Source: Pelolinea submarina
Lineage (GTDB): Bacteria > Chloroflexota > Anaerolineae > Anaerolineales > Anaerolineaceae
Direction: 5' to 3'
Length of the DNA stretch: 64,000 nucleotides
Assembly: GCF_003966975.1 (NCBI RefSeq)
Contig: NZ_AP018437.1
Location: 868,001 to 932,000 of the forward strand
In this document: piece by piece, positions 41,292-52,028 of the stretch
Layout: every line of letters starts with the position of its first letter
Numbering within the stretch: position 1 is the first letter of the stretch
The notes under the pieces: generated by a model
The model's input: only the letters and a program-made list of their open reading frames with translations
The model's database searches: none
Told to the model about the DNA's origin: nothing
Program-made: the position numbers and the translations under genes

Positions 41292-41786
41292 ATGTTATTT
41301 GATCGACTGATTGAAAAGATAAATCCGGAAACCAGCAATGAAATTGTTGCTTTAGCCGACGGTCAATTGATATCGTTGGACAAAGTGAACGACGAAGTTT
41401 TCTCAAAGCGAATAATGGGTGACGGCATCGCGATAGCGCTGACTGGAAATATGATCGTCTCACCGGCCGCAGGGACAATTAAGATGATGTTCCCAACAAT
41501 GCATGCCTTTGGGCTGGTGCTCGATAATGGTATTGAAATTCTGGTACATGTAGGCCTGGACACTGTTGAACTAAAAGGTAAAGGGTTCAGAAGATTTGTC
41601 AACGTCAACGCGAAGGTTAAAAAAGGGGACCCGATTATTCAAATTGACCGCGAGTTCATTGAGAAAGAAGGGTACGAGACAACCGCACTGATGATTTTTA
41701 CAGAATGTAACGGTTATCAAATCACGTTTTCTCAAGAAGGAGCAGTCAAAAAAGGGAAGAGTGTTGTAGCCGTCTTTGCAAAATAG
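41292..41786 (+). CDS. PTS glucose-family EIIA
   Basis: 164 residues. It is a single-domain IIA of the crr type, with the two active-site histidines His71 (MHAFGLVLDNG) and His86 (ILVHVGLDTVELKGKGF). It accepts phosphate from HPr and passes it to the IIB cysteine of the preceding gene. It starts 14 bp after the EIIBC stop, so it is in the same operon. Confidence 0.93.
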   Translation: MLFDRLIEKINPETSNEIVALADGQLISLDKVNDEVFSKRIMGDGIAIALTGNMIVSPAAGTIKMMFPTMHAFGLVLDNGIEILVHVGLDTVELKGKGFRRFVNVNAKVKKGDPIIQIDREFIEKEGYETTALMIFTECNGYQITFSQEGAVKKGKSVVAVFAK

Positions 41787-41865
41787 AAGGAATTTCTATT
41801 CCAAAGGCAAGGATTTCTCGATGTTCCCTTACAGGAAAGTCATCACTTTGATGACTTGGTAAAAA

Positions 41866-41899
41866 AGATGTGCAGCCTTTATTTTCGGCTGCACATCTT
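41866..41899 (+). terminator. Hairpin between PTS genes and beta-glucosidase
   Basis: AAGATGTGCAGCC / GGCTGCACATCTT, 13-bp perfect arms with a TTTATTTTC loop. Only a short T-poor tract follows, so it may attenuate or stabilise, not fully terminate. A smaller AGTCATCA / TGATGACT hairpin precedes it at 41838-41856. Confidence 0.6.
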
Positions 41900-42049
41900 A
41901 TAAAAGAGATTCGGAAAAGATTTTTAGTGGCAAGTATTAAACGAGAAAATACCTCTACCGGCAGGGTGCGTGAACTGCCTGGTGCTTGATGTGAATGTCA
42001 GCTTGAAATAAAGAAGAGTCAAAATTATTGTTTTTACAAGGAAGAATGA

Positions 42050-43525
<1,476 letters not shown>

Positions 43526-43531
43526 TGATAG

Positions 43532-43563
43532 AGCGGCCGGTTTTTGTTTGACCGGCCGCTTTC
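43532..43563 (+). terminator. Terminator after beta-glucosidase
   Basis: AGCGGCCGGT / ACCGGCCGCT stem with a TTTTGTTTG loop, then TTTCT. Confidence 0.85.
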
Positions 43564-43611
43564 TATTATGACTTTAGTCAGTTGAACGAGCGAAGCGAGA
43601 GAAACAGAAAA

Positions 43612-44317
43612 CCACCCGCTATGCGGGTGGAAAATAAGAGGTTAAACCACAAATCACCTAAATAGCTAGAATAGTGGATGTTCAGGCCACAAACATAGCA
43701 GAAGAAGGTGATTTGATGGTAAATACAACAAATAGTTTATCGCATACAAAGTGGATGTGTAAATATCATATCGTATTTACACCGAAGTACAGGCGAAAAA
43801 TAATCTATAACGAGTACAAGGAAAGCATAGGGGAAATACTGAGGCAACTATGCGGATACAAGGGGGTAGAGGTGATCGAAGGGCATTTGATGGTCGATCA
43901 TGTACATATGTTGGTAAGTATTCCGCCGAAGATAAGTGTGTCGAGTTTCATGGGATACCTGAAGGGGAAAAGTGCATTGATGATCTTCGACAAACACGCG
44001 AATTTGAAGTACAAATTTGGGAATCGGCATTTCTGGGCAGAAGGGTACTATGTGAGCACAGTAGGATTGAATGAAGCAACGATCAAGAAATATATCGAAG
44101 AGCAAGAGAAGCACGATATAGCGCTGGATAAATTGAGTGTGAGAGAATATGAAAACCCCTTCAAGGGGTAGCAGGTAATACGGAAGTCCCTTTAGGGACA
44201 AGCGAAAGAGGCAAAGGCAAAGTGGCTTGAACGAAAGTGAAAGCCAGCGTCTTGAGACGCTGGCCAGTATTAGAGGCTTATAGCCTCAGAACAAACCACC
44301 CGTTTGACGGGTGGTTT
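43612..44317 (+). mobile_element. IS200/IS605-family insertion sequence
   Basis: Left-end hairpin CCACCCGC-TAT-GCGGGTGG at 43612-43630 and right-end hairpin AAACCACCCGT-TTG-ACGGGTGGTTT at 44293-44317 enclose a TnpA gene. There are no inverted terminal repeats in the usual sense, as expected for Y1-transposase elements. Between tnpA and the right end lie further hairpins (AGTCC/GGACT type, CCAGCGTC / GACGCTGG, GAGGCT / AGCCTC). No TnpB/IscB gene is present, so this is a TnpA-only element. The exact ends are inferred from the hairpins. Confidence 0.75.
43716..44171 (+). CDS. tnpA: IS200/IS605-family transposase TnpA
   Basis: HUH-type Y1 transposase that moves single-stranded copies of the element. 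From the ATG at 43716 it is 151 residues, normal for the family. KYHIVFTPKYRRK, the metal-binding HUH pair in DHVHMLVSI, and the catalytic tyrosine region GYYVSTVGLNEATIKKYIEEQ are all visible. The gene looks intact. Confidence 0.95.
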   Translation: MVNTTNSLSHTKWMCKYHIVFTPKYRRKIIYNEYKESIGEILRQLCGYKGVEVIEGHLMVDHVHMLVSIPPKISVSSFMGYLKGKSALMIFDKHANLKYKFGNRHFWAEGYYVSTVGLNEATIKKYIEEQEKHDIALDKLSVREYENPFKG

Positions 44318-44335
44318 TGATTTTATTTGCCTTGA

Positions 44336-45094
44336 TTAAACGCTTGGGTTGGACTCAATCTCAAATTTGCTTCTATCTCCACGATAGTGAGAATAAGCAA
44401 AGTCAACGATCTTCTTCTGGGCAGTATAAGAGATGGTGTTGAATACCAGAATCGGACAGTCGATTTCAACATCCAGAAGTTTGGCATCTTCGGCAGTTGC
44501 TTTTTCCGCGGAAACGATGGTGGTGGTTTTTTGAATACGGGCGAGGGGATTTCCCATTAATGTCTCATAGAGCGATTCTGTACTAAAATCATGGTCAAGT
44601 ACGAACTCACATAACGAAAAAGGTAAATAGTTTTGAATGGTGACCAACGGTTTACCATCGATAAACCGTCTGCGGAACATCGTTAATACCTTTTCTCCAA
44701 CTGCCAGGTTCATCGATGCGGCCAGTTTGCTATTCGCGGTGGTTACACTTAAATCGATCACTTCCGTACTGGGCGATTTACCATATTGTTTTGCGAGCTG
44801 ATGGAATGGCTCAAAGGCATGGACAACTAAAGGCGATTTCGTGGTTCGTATAACAAATGTCCCTTTGCTTTTTCTACGCTCAAACCAACCTTCCTGGACC
44901 AGTTCAGTGATGGCGTGCCGGATGGTTGAGCGGCTGACTTGCAGTTCGGCATGCAGCTCATCTTCGGTAGGGATGCGGTCGCCCAGGCAGAGATTTCCTG
45001 ATTCGATTTCCTTTAGAAAGTAGCTCTTCAGCTGGTAATAAAGCGGTACAGGTATTGTTTTATCTATTTCATTAGAATTAGGAAATTTCGTCAT
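44336..45094 (-). CDS. GntR-family regulator with UTRA domain (HutC subfamily)
   Basis: 252 residues. The N-terminal GntR winged helix (LYYQLKSYFLKEIESGNLCLGDRIPTEDELHAELQVSRSTIRHAI) is complete. The C-terminal UTRA domain (about 90-245) should bind a small sugar-derived effector. It is transcribed divergently from the sugar kinase operon. A perfect palindrome at 45216-45237 in the shared intergenic region is its probable operator. Confidence 0.93.
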   Translation of the reverse strand: MTKFPNSNEIDKTIPVPLYYQLKSYFLKEIESGNLCLGDRIPTEDELHAELQVSRSTIRHAITELVQEGWFERRKSKGTFVIRTTKSPLVVHAFEPFHQLAKQYGKSPSTEVIDLSVTTANSKLAASMNLAVGEKVLTMFRRRFIDGKPLVTIQNYLPFSLCEFVLDHDFSTESLYETLMGNPLARIQKTTTIVSAEKATAEDAKLLDVEIDCPILVFNTISYTAQKKIVDFAYSHYRGDRSKFEIESNPSV

Positions 45095-45215
45095 TCTGAA
45101 CCTTTTCTCTGCAAGTTAGTGTTTTTCTTAATTAGAACAATTTTAGACTATAACCATTTAAATTTCAAAAAACAGTCAAATGTAATATTGACGTTTTGTT
45201 AATAATATGAAATAA

Positions 45216-45237
45216 TACGTACATACCATTGTACGTA
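45216..45237. promoter_or_regulatory. Candidate GntR operator
   Basis: TACGTACA-TACCAT-TGTACGTA, 8-bp perfect arms with a 6-bp spacer, 38 bp before the kinase start. A TTGACG-N17-AATAAT promoter (45188-45216) immediately precedes it, so binding would block transcription start or elongation. Confidence 0.7.
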
Positions 45238-45274
45238 CAAAGTAATAAAAAGTAAATAATAAAGGGTTTTGATA

Positions 45275-46216
45275 ATGAAAGTACTTTGCGTAGGAATGAT
45301 GGTTTGCGACATCCTGATATCACCGGTGCCGGACGATATCATGGAAAAGGATTGTGCCAAAATTGATTCCCCCGTTATTTCTTCCGGTGGGGACGCATTA
45401 AACGTTGCCGTCTCATTATCGAAACTTGGCCTGGATGCTTCAATATCCGGACGAATTGGCGCAGACGCAAACGGCGAATTTCTTTTAGCCGAGTGTGACA
45501 AATCCGGGATTGATACCTCAGGCGTTATTAAAGATACCCAATACAACACCGCGGTGACGTATGTGTTGATCGATACGAGCGGGGAACGCCATTTTCTAAC
45601 AGAAAATGAGATATTTCAAAATTTAAAATTTGAAGATATCGACCAGCAGCAGGTTGCAGAATCCGATTTAGTTTATTTCGGAAGCGCAATGAAAATGGCT
45701 GCAATGGATGATGGCGGAACAGCCCGGCTTTTCCAATTGGCTCATGCACTGGGGAAGACAACGGTCATGGATGCGGCTGTCAATTCTGAACTATCCGAAA
45801 TCGATTGGCTTGCGCGGTTATCCCCTTCGTTACAAGAAACAGATATCTTCTTTCCCAGCTACAGCGAAGCGAAATTGATCAGCCACAAAGAGGAACCAGG
45901 CGAAATTGCGGCATGCTTCAAAGATTTCGGCATGCAAATCTTTGGAATAAAACTTGGCCAAAATGGTTGCTACGTAACCGACTTCCAGGTTGAGAAGCTC
46001 ATCCCAGGGGTAAAAGGATTGCCGGTGTTTGATACGACCGGAGCGGGCGACTCGTTTATGGCGGGCATGATTTGCGCCTTATCCCATGACTTTGATATTT
46101 TCGAGAGCACCAGGTTTGCCAATGTGGTAGCAGCAATGAATATTGGCGCGATCGGTGCAACGGCCGGTGTCCCGGATTTTGACACCGCGCAGCAATTTCT
46201 CAAGCGTAATCTATAA
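45275..46216 (+). CDS. PfkB-family carbohydrate kinase
   Basis: 313 residues from the ATG at 45275 (a TTG two codons earlier is also open). Phosphorylates a sugar with ATP: the N-terminal substrate signature SSGGDALNVAVSLSKLGLDASISGRIG and the C-terminal ATP/anion-hole signature DTTGAGDSFMAGM are both present. Because a class II aldolase and a sugar ABC importer follow in the same operon, the kinase probably produces the 1- or 6-phosphate cleaved by that aldolase. The exact sugar is unknown. Confidence 0.9.
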   Translation: MKVLCVGMMVCDILISPVPDDIMEKDCAKIDSPVISSGGDALNVAVSLSKLGLDASISGRIGADANGEFLLAECDKSGIDTSGVIKDTQYNTAVTYVLIDTSGERHFLTENEIFQNLKFEDIDQQQVAESDLVYFGSAMKMAAMDDGGTARLFQLAHALGKTTVMDAAVNSELSEIDWLARLSPSLQETDIFFPSYSEAKLISHKEEPGEIAACFKDFGMQIFGIKLGQNGCYVTDFQVEKLIPGVKGLPVFDTTGAGDSFMAGMICALSHDFDIFESTRFANVVAAMNIGAIGATAGVPDFDTAQQFLKRNL

Positions 46217-46240
46217 AAACCAAATTAAAGGAGATACAAA

Positions 46241-47089
46241 TTGAAATTCGCACCGATGAAAGAGATTCTTGAACTTGCAGAAGAAAGGCAAGTTGCATAT
46301 GGCGCTTTTGTAACCGTATCGTTTGATAGTGCATTGGCAGCCATTGAGGCTGGATCGGAATTAAACGTTCCAGTCATATTTATTACCGGTAATGATTGTG
46401 TTGCTTTGATGGGCGGTTTCGAAGGCACCGTAGAAACCGTAAAACGTGCCGCAGCCAATGCGACTGTTCCGATTGCGTTACATCTTGATCATTCAAAATC
46501 TTTCGAGGAATGTGCTCAGGCAATAAATGCCGGTTATTCCTCGGTCATGCTGGATGGATCTTCACTGCCGTTCGAAGAGAATATCGCGTTTACGAAAAAG
46601 GTTGTCGACCTGGCGCATCCTCTGGGAATTACCGTTGAAGGGGAGCTCGGCAAGTTGGTTGGCGAAGAAGGCGATCTGGTTGTCAAAGGCCCTGAAGCAG
46701 CCCAGACTGACCCGGCCGAAGCCAAAGAGTTCGTCGAGCGCACCGGTGTGGATTGCCTGGCGGTCAGCATTGGAACCCAACACGGCCACTATATTGCCGC
46801 GCCCAAACTGAACATTGAAAGACTGAAAGCCATTCACGCGGTTGTGGATGTTCCCCTGGTTTTACACGGCGGCTCCGGCACGCCCGCGGAACAGGTTCAA
46901 GAGTCCATTCGCAACGGCATCCGCAAGATCAACGTGGCAACGGACGTATTAACCGCCATGATTGACGAATATGTGGCTCAAGCCGGTGCCCCCGGTTTCA
47001 AATATAACACCGCGATTTATCCCAAAGTAAAAGATGCAATGAAAGAACTTATTAAAGGCAAGATGAATCAGTTCAGATTTGAAAGCTGA
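46241..47089 (+). CDS. Class II ketose-bisphosphate aldolase (FbaA/GatY-like)
   Basis: 282 residues, TTG start at 46241 with AAAGGAG and good spacing. Zinc-dependent aldolase: LHLDHSKSFEECAQAINAGY, VMLDGSSLPFEEN, the His ligand in GTQHGHY, LVLHGGSGTP and the phosphate-binding KINVATDVLTAM are all visible. It cleaves a ketose (bis)phosphate to a triose phosphate and an aldehyde or second triose. It follows the PfkB kinase by 24 bp, so the pair forms a kinase-aldolase step. Confidence 0.92.
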   Translation: MKFAPMKEILELAEERQVAYGAFVTVSFDSALAAIEAGSELNVPVIFITGNDCVALMGGFEGTVETVKRAAANATVPIALHLDHSKSFEECAQAINAGYSSVMLDGSSLPFEENIAFTKKVVDLAHPLGITVEGELGKLVGEEGDLVVKGPEAAQTDPAEAKEFVERTGVDCLAVSIGTQHGHYIAAPKLNIERLKAIHAVVDVPLVLHGGSGTPAEQVQESIRNGIRKINVATDVLTAMIDEYVAQAGAPGFKYNTAIYPKVKDAMKELIKGKMNQFRFES

Positions 47090-47242
47090 TATGTCTTCCT
47101 TGTAAAAGAGACCAATTTACGTGTTTCCTAACGTTAGAAAAAAATTTGATAGAAAGGATTAGTGAATGCAAAGATAAGAAAAATAAAGAAGAGATTTGAC
47201 AAAAATTATTGGAGTAGAGAATAAAGATAGGAGCAAAAAATA

Positions 47243-48361
47243 ATGAAAAAAACAGTAAAAATCCTAGCAATTCTGCTCGTTTTGGCACTTTCCTTATCGT
47301 TAGTCGCATGTGCAGCGGAAAGCGAAGCCAGCGAGGTTGCAGCCGACACAACCGAATCAACCGATTCAACTGAAACAACCGAAAGCGCGGACGTCAACGC
47401 CACCGTTATCTGGAGAGCTTTCGATGACCAATACCAATCCGGTTTCCGTATCATCATGGACGCTGAGGCCGAAAAGATGGGCGGCATCGTTGTGGACATG
47501 CAGGATGGTGAGAACGATGTAACCAAGATGACCAACAAATTAGAGGCAGCACTTTCAAAAGGCACAGATACAGTTGCTATCTGCGCAGTCAATTCAGAAA
47601 GCACCCAGTCTCTGATGGAAAAATGCAAGGCCGATGATGTTCCGGTTGTGTTCTTCAATATGATCCCCTCAGAAGAAACCATGAACGGTTACGACAAGAT
47701 CTGGTACGTTGGCGCGGATCCGAAAGAATCCGGTGTAATGTGCGCCCAGGCTTTGATTAATTATTGGAATGCCAACACCGAAATTGCCGACAAGAACGGC
47801 GACGGAATTCTGCAATTGGTTGTCCTGCAGGGTGAAATTGGCAACAATGATGTTATCCTGCGCACCGCTGCCTACGAAGAAACCCTTCAGGCTCAAGGTA
47901 TCGATTACGAGATCATCGCGATGGACACCGCCAATTGGGACAAAGCACAAGCTTTGGACAAGATGAATGCCTGGATTACCGCTTTTGGTATCGACGGCAT
48001 CGAAGGTGTGCTGGCGAATAATGACGGCATGGCCATGGGCGCTGTTCAGGCTGCCCTGAACAATGATTACAACACCGGCGATCCCAATAAATTCATGCCC
48101 ATTGTTGGCATCGATGCGACCGTCGAAGCCCTGGAAGCCATGAAAGCCGGCGCGTTGTTGGGAACAGTCTTGAATGACAGACTGAACCAATCCATTGCCG
48201 TCCTCAACATTCTAAAGGCCTCCGTTACCGGTGAAGAAGTTACCGCGGACGTCGTGGGTGTCGAAAGCACAATTGACGGCAAATACGTCTGGATTCCCTA
48301 TCAGATCGTGGACCAATCCAATCTGGATTCCACTTTGGAAATTATGCTCCAGACCGAGTAA
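47243..48361 (+). CDS. Sugar ABC transporter substrate-binding lipoprotein
   Basis: 372 residues. Signal peptide with a lipobox at LSLVACA (Cys about 22), then a Thr/Glu/Ser-rich linker and a periplasmic-binding-protein fold of the ribose/galactose (type I) class, recognisable in VAICAVNSESTQSLMEKCK, PVVFFNMI and VLANNDGMAMGAVQA. It captures the sugar outside and delivers it to the permease. The operon supplies a matching ATPase and permease. Confidence 0.9.
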   Translation: MKKTVKILAILLVLALSLSLVACAAESEASEVAADTTESTDSTETTESADVNATVIWRAFDDQYQSGFRIIMDAEAEKMGGIVVDMQDGENDVTKMTNKLEAALSKGTDTVAICAVNSESTQSLMEKCKADDVPVVFFNMIPSEETMNGYDKIWYVGADPKESGVMCAQALINYWNANTEIADKNGDGILQLVVLQGEIGNNDVILRTAAYEETLQAQGIDYEIIAMDTANWDKAQALDKMNAWITAFGIDGIEGVLANNDGMAMGAVQAALNNDYNTGDPNKFMPIVGIDATVEALEAMKAGALLGTVLNDRLNQSIAVLNILKASVTGEEVTADVVGVESTIDGKYVWIPYQIVDQSNLDSTLEIMLQTE

Positions 48362-48390
48362 AAGTATTAATATAAAGGTAGATCAAAACA

Positions 48391-48420
48391 TACATACGCC
48401 GGTAAACACCGGCGTATGTA
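48391..48420 (+). terminator. Intercistronic hairpin after the binding protein
   Basis: TACATACGCCGGT / ACCGGCGTATGTA, 13-bp arms with an AAAC loop, and no T run after it. In importer operons such a hairpin commonly stabilises the binding-protein message or reduces expression of the downstream ATPase. Confidence 0.6.
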
Positions 48421-48460
48421 AAATATTCAAATGTTGAACAATAATCTTCGAGGTGACCAA

Positions 48461-49984
48461 TTGGAGAATTATCGCCTGAAAGTCGAGCATATGTCCAAAG
48501 CATTCCCCGGAGTACAAGCTTTGGACGACGTCCGTCTTTCAATTAAATCGGGGACGGTTCACGCGATCGTCGGCGAGAATGGCGCGGGCAAATCGACGTT
48601 GATGAATTGCCTGTTTGGGCTTTATCATCCGGACTCCGGCACGATCGCAATTGATGGAAAAGAGATCCAAATCACCGACACAACCACCGCGTTGGAAAAT
48701 GGGATCTCCATGATCCATCAGGAGTTGAAACCCATCCCGTTCCTCAACGTGATCGATAATATTTGGATCGGCCGCTTCAGTAAAAAGGGGATCGTGGTCG
48801 ATGAAAAAGAGATGCGCAGGAAAACAGTCAACCTGTTGGCCGATCTGAATTTTGACATCTCTCCCCAGACATTGGCCAAAGACCTGTCCGTCTCACAGTT
48901 GCAGGCGGTCGAGATCGCCAAAGCCATCTCCTATGATGCAAAGATCATCATTATGGATGAAGCCACTTCGTCGCTCACTTTAACCGAAACAGAGCACTTA
49001 TTTACTTTAATTCGACGATTGAAGAATGAAGGCAGAACCATTCTATATATTTCCCATCGCTTGGAAGAGATCTTTGAAATTGCTGACGAAGTTACTGTCA
49101 TGCGGGATGGAAAATATATCGGCACGTGGGCTATCGGGGATGTCACCATCGATCAACTGATCAATTACATGGTCGGCCGCGACTTGAAGAAAAGATTCCC
49201 TGAGAAGAACTACGAAACCAGTGACGAGATCATTTTAAAAGTAAGCGATTTTACGAGCGCGGACCAGAAATCATTCAGAGACATCAATTTCGAAGTACAC
49301 AAAGGAGAGATCTTTGGCATTGGGGGGCTGGTGGGGTCAAAGCGAACTGAATTGATCGAGTCGATTTTTGGATTACGGGAAATTGCCTCGGGCAACCTGG
49401 AAATCAACGGCAGGCAGGTCAAGAATGAAACTCCCCAGGAAGCCATTAAGAATGGGTTTGCTCTACTGACTGAAGAACGGCGTGCCTCGGGGATCATTCC
49501 CATGTTGACGGTCGAAGAAAATGTCCTGGTAGTTTCCAACAAAAAATACGCCAGCGGTATGCTGGGTTATATCCGCAAATCCGTTACCGAAAGAGTCGCG
49601 AAGGACACCTGCACGAAGCTGGATGTCAGGACAGCGAGCATTAAAACATTGATCCGCAACCTATCCGGCGGCAACCAGCAGAAAGTGCTGGTGGGCAGGT
49701 GGCTTTTGGCACAACCCAACGTGCTGATCCTGGATGAACCAACTCGCGGTGTGGACGTCGGCGCGAAATTCGAAATTTATAAAATCATGCGTGAACTGGC
49801 AAAAGCCGGCAACGCCATTATCATGGTGACCTCAGAAATGCCGGAACTACTGGGTATGTCCGATCGGCTGGCGATTATGTGTGAAGGCAGACTGGCCGGC
49901 ATGTTGGACCACGATTGCGCGACCCAGGTCGGCGTTTTGAAGCTGGCGACCAAATTCATTCAGAAATCCAATAAATCGATATAA
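48461..49984 (+). CDS. Sugar ABC transporter ATP-binding protein (RbsA/MglA type)
   Basis: Double ATPase with two nucleotide-binding domains in one chain: first Walker A GENGAGKSTLMN and Walker B IIIMDEATSSL, second domain with the degenerate P-loop GGLVGSKRTE and signature LSGGNQQK, Walker B VLILDEPTRGVDVG. 507 residues from the TTG at 48461, which has GAGGTG in the right place and gives the usual MENYRLKVEHMSKAFPGV start; an ATG at 48431 would add ten residues but has no site. Confidence 0.93.
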   Translation: MENYRLKVEHMSKAFPGVQALDDVRLSIKSGTVHAIVGENGAGKSTLMNCLFGLYHPDSGTIAIDGKEIQITDTTTALENGISMIHQELKPIPFLNVIDNIWIGRFSKKGIVVDEKEMRRKTVNLLADLNFDISPQTLAKDLSVSQLQAVEIAKAISYDAKIIIMDEATSSLTLTETEHLFTLIRRLKNEGRTILYISHRLEEIFEIADEVTVMRDGKYIGTWAIGDVTIDQLINYMVGRDLKKRFPEKNYETSDEIILKVSDFTSADQKSFRDINFEVHKGEIFGIGGLVGSKRTELIESIFGLREIASGNLEINGRQVKNETPQEAIKNGFALLTEERRASGIIPMLTVEENVLVVSNKKYASGMLGYIRKSVTERVAKDTCTKLDVRTASIKTLIRNLSGGNQQKVLVGRWLLAQPNVLILDEPTRGVDVGAKFEIYKIMRELAKAGNAIIMVTSEMPELLGMSDRLAIMCEGRLAGMLDHDCATQVGVLKLATKFIQKSNKSI

Positions 49985-49996
49985 AGGTGAGAAGAA

Positions 49997-51007
49997 ATGA
50001 ACGGTAAACCCACGAAAAAAACTTCCATCAAAGATTTCATTTTTGATAAAGCATTGATCCTTGTTCTCATTGCGATGATTGCAAGTATTGTTATTATTGA
50101 ACCTGCTTTTTTGCAGTGGCGTGTCATCAAAGATATCCTGACCCAGTCATCCATCAAACTCATTGTAGCCATCGGCCTGCTTTTCACCCTGCTGCTGGGT
50201 GGAACCGACCTTTCCGGCGGACGCCAGGTGGGGTTGGCGGCTGTGATCGTGGCTTCCATGAGCCAGACGGCTACTTACGCCGGACGCTTTTATCCCAACC
50301 TTCCGCAAATTCCGATCATCATTCCCGTCGTGATCGCGATTGCCGTAGTGGCCGTGATCGGTTATGCTAATGGCCTGATGGTGGCGAAGTTGAAGATGGC
50401 GCCGTTCATCGCCACTTTTGGCATGATGACCATCGTGTATGGGATCAACAGCTTGTACATTTCACAGGAGCCGAATCGCGGCCAGCCAATTGGCGGTATC
50501 CGCGAAGGATTGACCTTTCTGAGCAGCACCAAGGTTCTCGGTGAGATCAGTCTGCTGGTATTCATTGCCATCGCGGTGACGTTCGTGGCCTGGTTCGTGC
50601 TCAACAAGACCGTGTTCGGCAAGAACATCTACGCGGTAGGCGGGAATCCGGACGCCGCCAAAGTATCGGGTGTGGATGTGAACAAGATCATTATCAGCGC
50701 CTTCGTCATCGAGAGTATCCTGGTGGGTTTTGCCGGTATTTTGGAAGTGGCGCGCACGGGCGGCGCGAACAGCGCCTACGGCTTTTCATATGAATTTGAC
50801 GCCATTTCCGCTTGCGTGGTGGGCGGCGTCTCCCTCAGCGGCGGCATCGGAAAGATCTCGGGTGTGGTGATCGGCGTGATCATCTTCACCATCATCAGCT
50901 ACGGTCTGGCCTTTATCGGCGTCAACCCGAACTGGCAGTTGATCATCAAAGGCCTCATCATCTGCAGCGCCGTGGCGCTGGATATGAAGAAGCACGCATA
51001 CGCGTAA
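49997..51007 (+). CDS. Sugar ABC transporter permease (MglC/RbsC type)
   Basis: 336 residues with about nine helices. The family pattern GTDLSGGRQVGLAAV near the N-terminus and the EAA-like region GGNPDAAKVSGVDVNKIIISAFV are visible. It forms the membrane channel as a homodimer with the double ATPase. It starts 13 bp after the ATPase stop, with AAGGTGAGAAG upstream. Confidence 0.92.
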   Translation: MNGKPTKKTSIKDFIFDKALILVLIAMIASIVIIEPAFLQWRVIKDILTQSSIKLIVAIGLLFTLLLGGTDLSGGRQVGLAAVIVASMSQTATYAGRFYPNLPQIPIIIPVVIAIAVVAVIGYANGLMVAKLKMAPFIATFGMMTIVYGINSLYISQEPNRGQPIGGIREGLTFLSSTKVLGEISLLVFIAIAVTFVAWFVLNKTVFGKNIYAVGGNPDAAKVSGVDVNKIIISAFVIESILVGFAGILEVARTGGANSAYGFSYEFDAISACVVGGVSLSGGIGKISGVVIGVIIFTIISYGLAFIGVNPNWQLIIKGLIICSAVALDMKKHAYA

Positions 51008-51022
51008 AGGAAGCATTATTAA

Positions 51023-51916
51023 ATGAAGACAATCAAACTAAGCGAGAAGTTATCCATATCAGCGGTAGCGCAGGGCTATTGGCGCCTGGACGGCTGGGAT
51101 TTTTCAACAGACCAACTGATCGAGCACATGCATGCCTGCGTTGAACGCGGCGTGACCACGCTGGATACCGCAGAGATTTACGCGGATACGTTGTGCGAGA
51201 CCCTGATGGGGGATGCTTTCCGCAAAGACAAAGGGCTGCGCGGGCAGGTGCAGTTGGTTACCAAAACCGGTATTTTCCGCGCTAACGTCAACAGTGAGAA
51301 TTTCACTTATTACGACACCACTTATGAGCGGGTGATGAAATCCTGCAAGGAAAGCCTGAAGCGGCTGGGAACGGATTATGTGGATTTGTACCTGATCCAC
51401 CGCGAAGATCCCTGCATCGATTTCGCTGATACCGCGCGCGCTTTGAAGCAAATAAAAAAAGAAGGCCTGGCATTGGAAGTGGGTGTGTCCAACTTTGACC
51501 CCTTTAAATTTGATGCCCTCAACCGGGAAATGGGCGGGGAACTGGTGACCAATCAGATCGAGTGGAATCCGGTGTGTTTTGAGCATTTCAACTCCGGCAT
51601 GATCGATTTCCTTACACAGAAGAAAATCCACCCGATGATCTGGTCACCACTGGCCGGCGGACGCCTTTTCTCCCAGGGTGACGCGTTGAGTGAGAAAGCC
51701 ATGGCGAAGATCACGGAGATCGCGCAGCGTTATGGTGTAGAACCAACCACTATTATTTACGCATGGATCATGTACCACCCGGTGGGCGCTGTGCCTATCG
51801 TCGGTTCAAAAAACCTGAATCGCCTGGATGCCGCCATCAAGGCAGAAGATGTTCATTTGAAACATTTTGAGTGGTACGAAATCTACACGGCCAGCGGGCA
51901 GCAGGCTTTGAGATAA
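51023..51916 (+). CDS. Aldo/keto reductase
   Basis: 297 residues, YdhF-like branch of the AKR superfamily, NADPH-dependent. The catalytic tetrad is recognisable: Asp and Tyr in LDTAEIYADTLCE, Lys in LVTKTGIF and His in LYLIHREDP. The cofactor end SPLAGGRLFSQ and VPIVGSKNLNRLDAA also fit. It ends the kinase-aldolase-importer operon and may reduce the aldehyde released by the aldolase or oxidise the imported sugar. That role is inference. Confidence 0.9.
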   Translation: MKTIKLSEKLSISAVAQGYWRLDGWDFSTDQLIEHMHACVERGVTTLDTAEIYADTLCETLMGDAFRKDKGLRGQVQLVTKTGIFRANVNSENFTYYDTTYERVMKSCKESLKRLGTDYVDLYLIHREDPCIDFADTARALKQIKKEGLALEVGVSNFDPFKFDALNREMGGELVTNQIEWNPVCFEHFNSGMIDFLTQKKIHPMIWSPLAGGRLFSQGDALSEKAMAKITEIAQRYGVEPTTIIYAWIMYHPVGAVPIVGSKNLNRLDAAIKAEDVHLKHFEWYEIYTASGQQALR

Positions 51917-51996
51917 CTTTCTATTTCCGCACTTTACGGTGCAGGTGAAAAACACATCCCCCTGTTTTAGCGGTTAGGGATATGATAAACGAAAAA

Positions 51997-52028
51997 AACA
52001 ACAGCCATATTCCCGGCTGTTGTTTTTA
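51997..52028 (+). terminator. Terminator of the sugar ABC operon
   Basis: AACAACAGCC / GGCTGTTGTT stem with an ATATTCCC loop, A-rich before and TTTTTATTT after. The following 52029-52314 is AT-rich without a gene. Confidence 0.85.
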
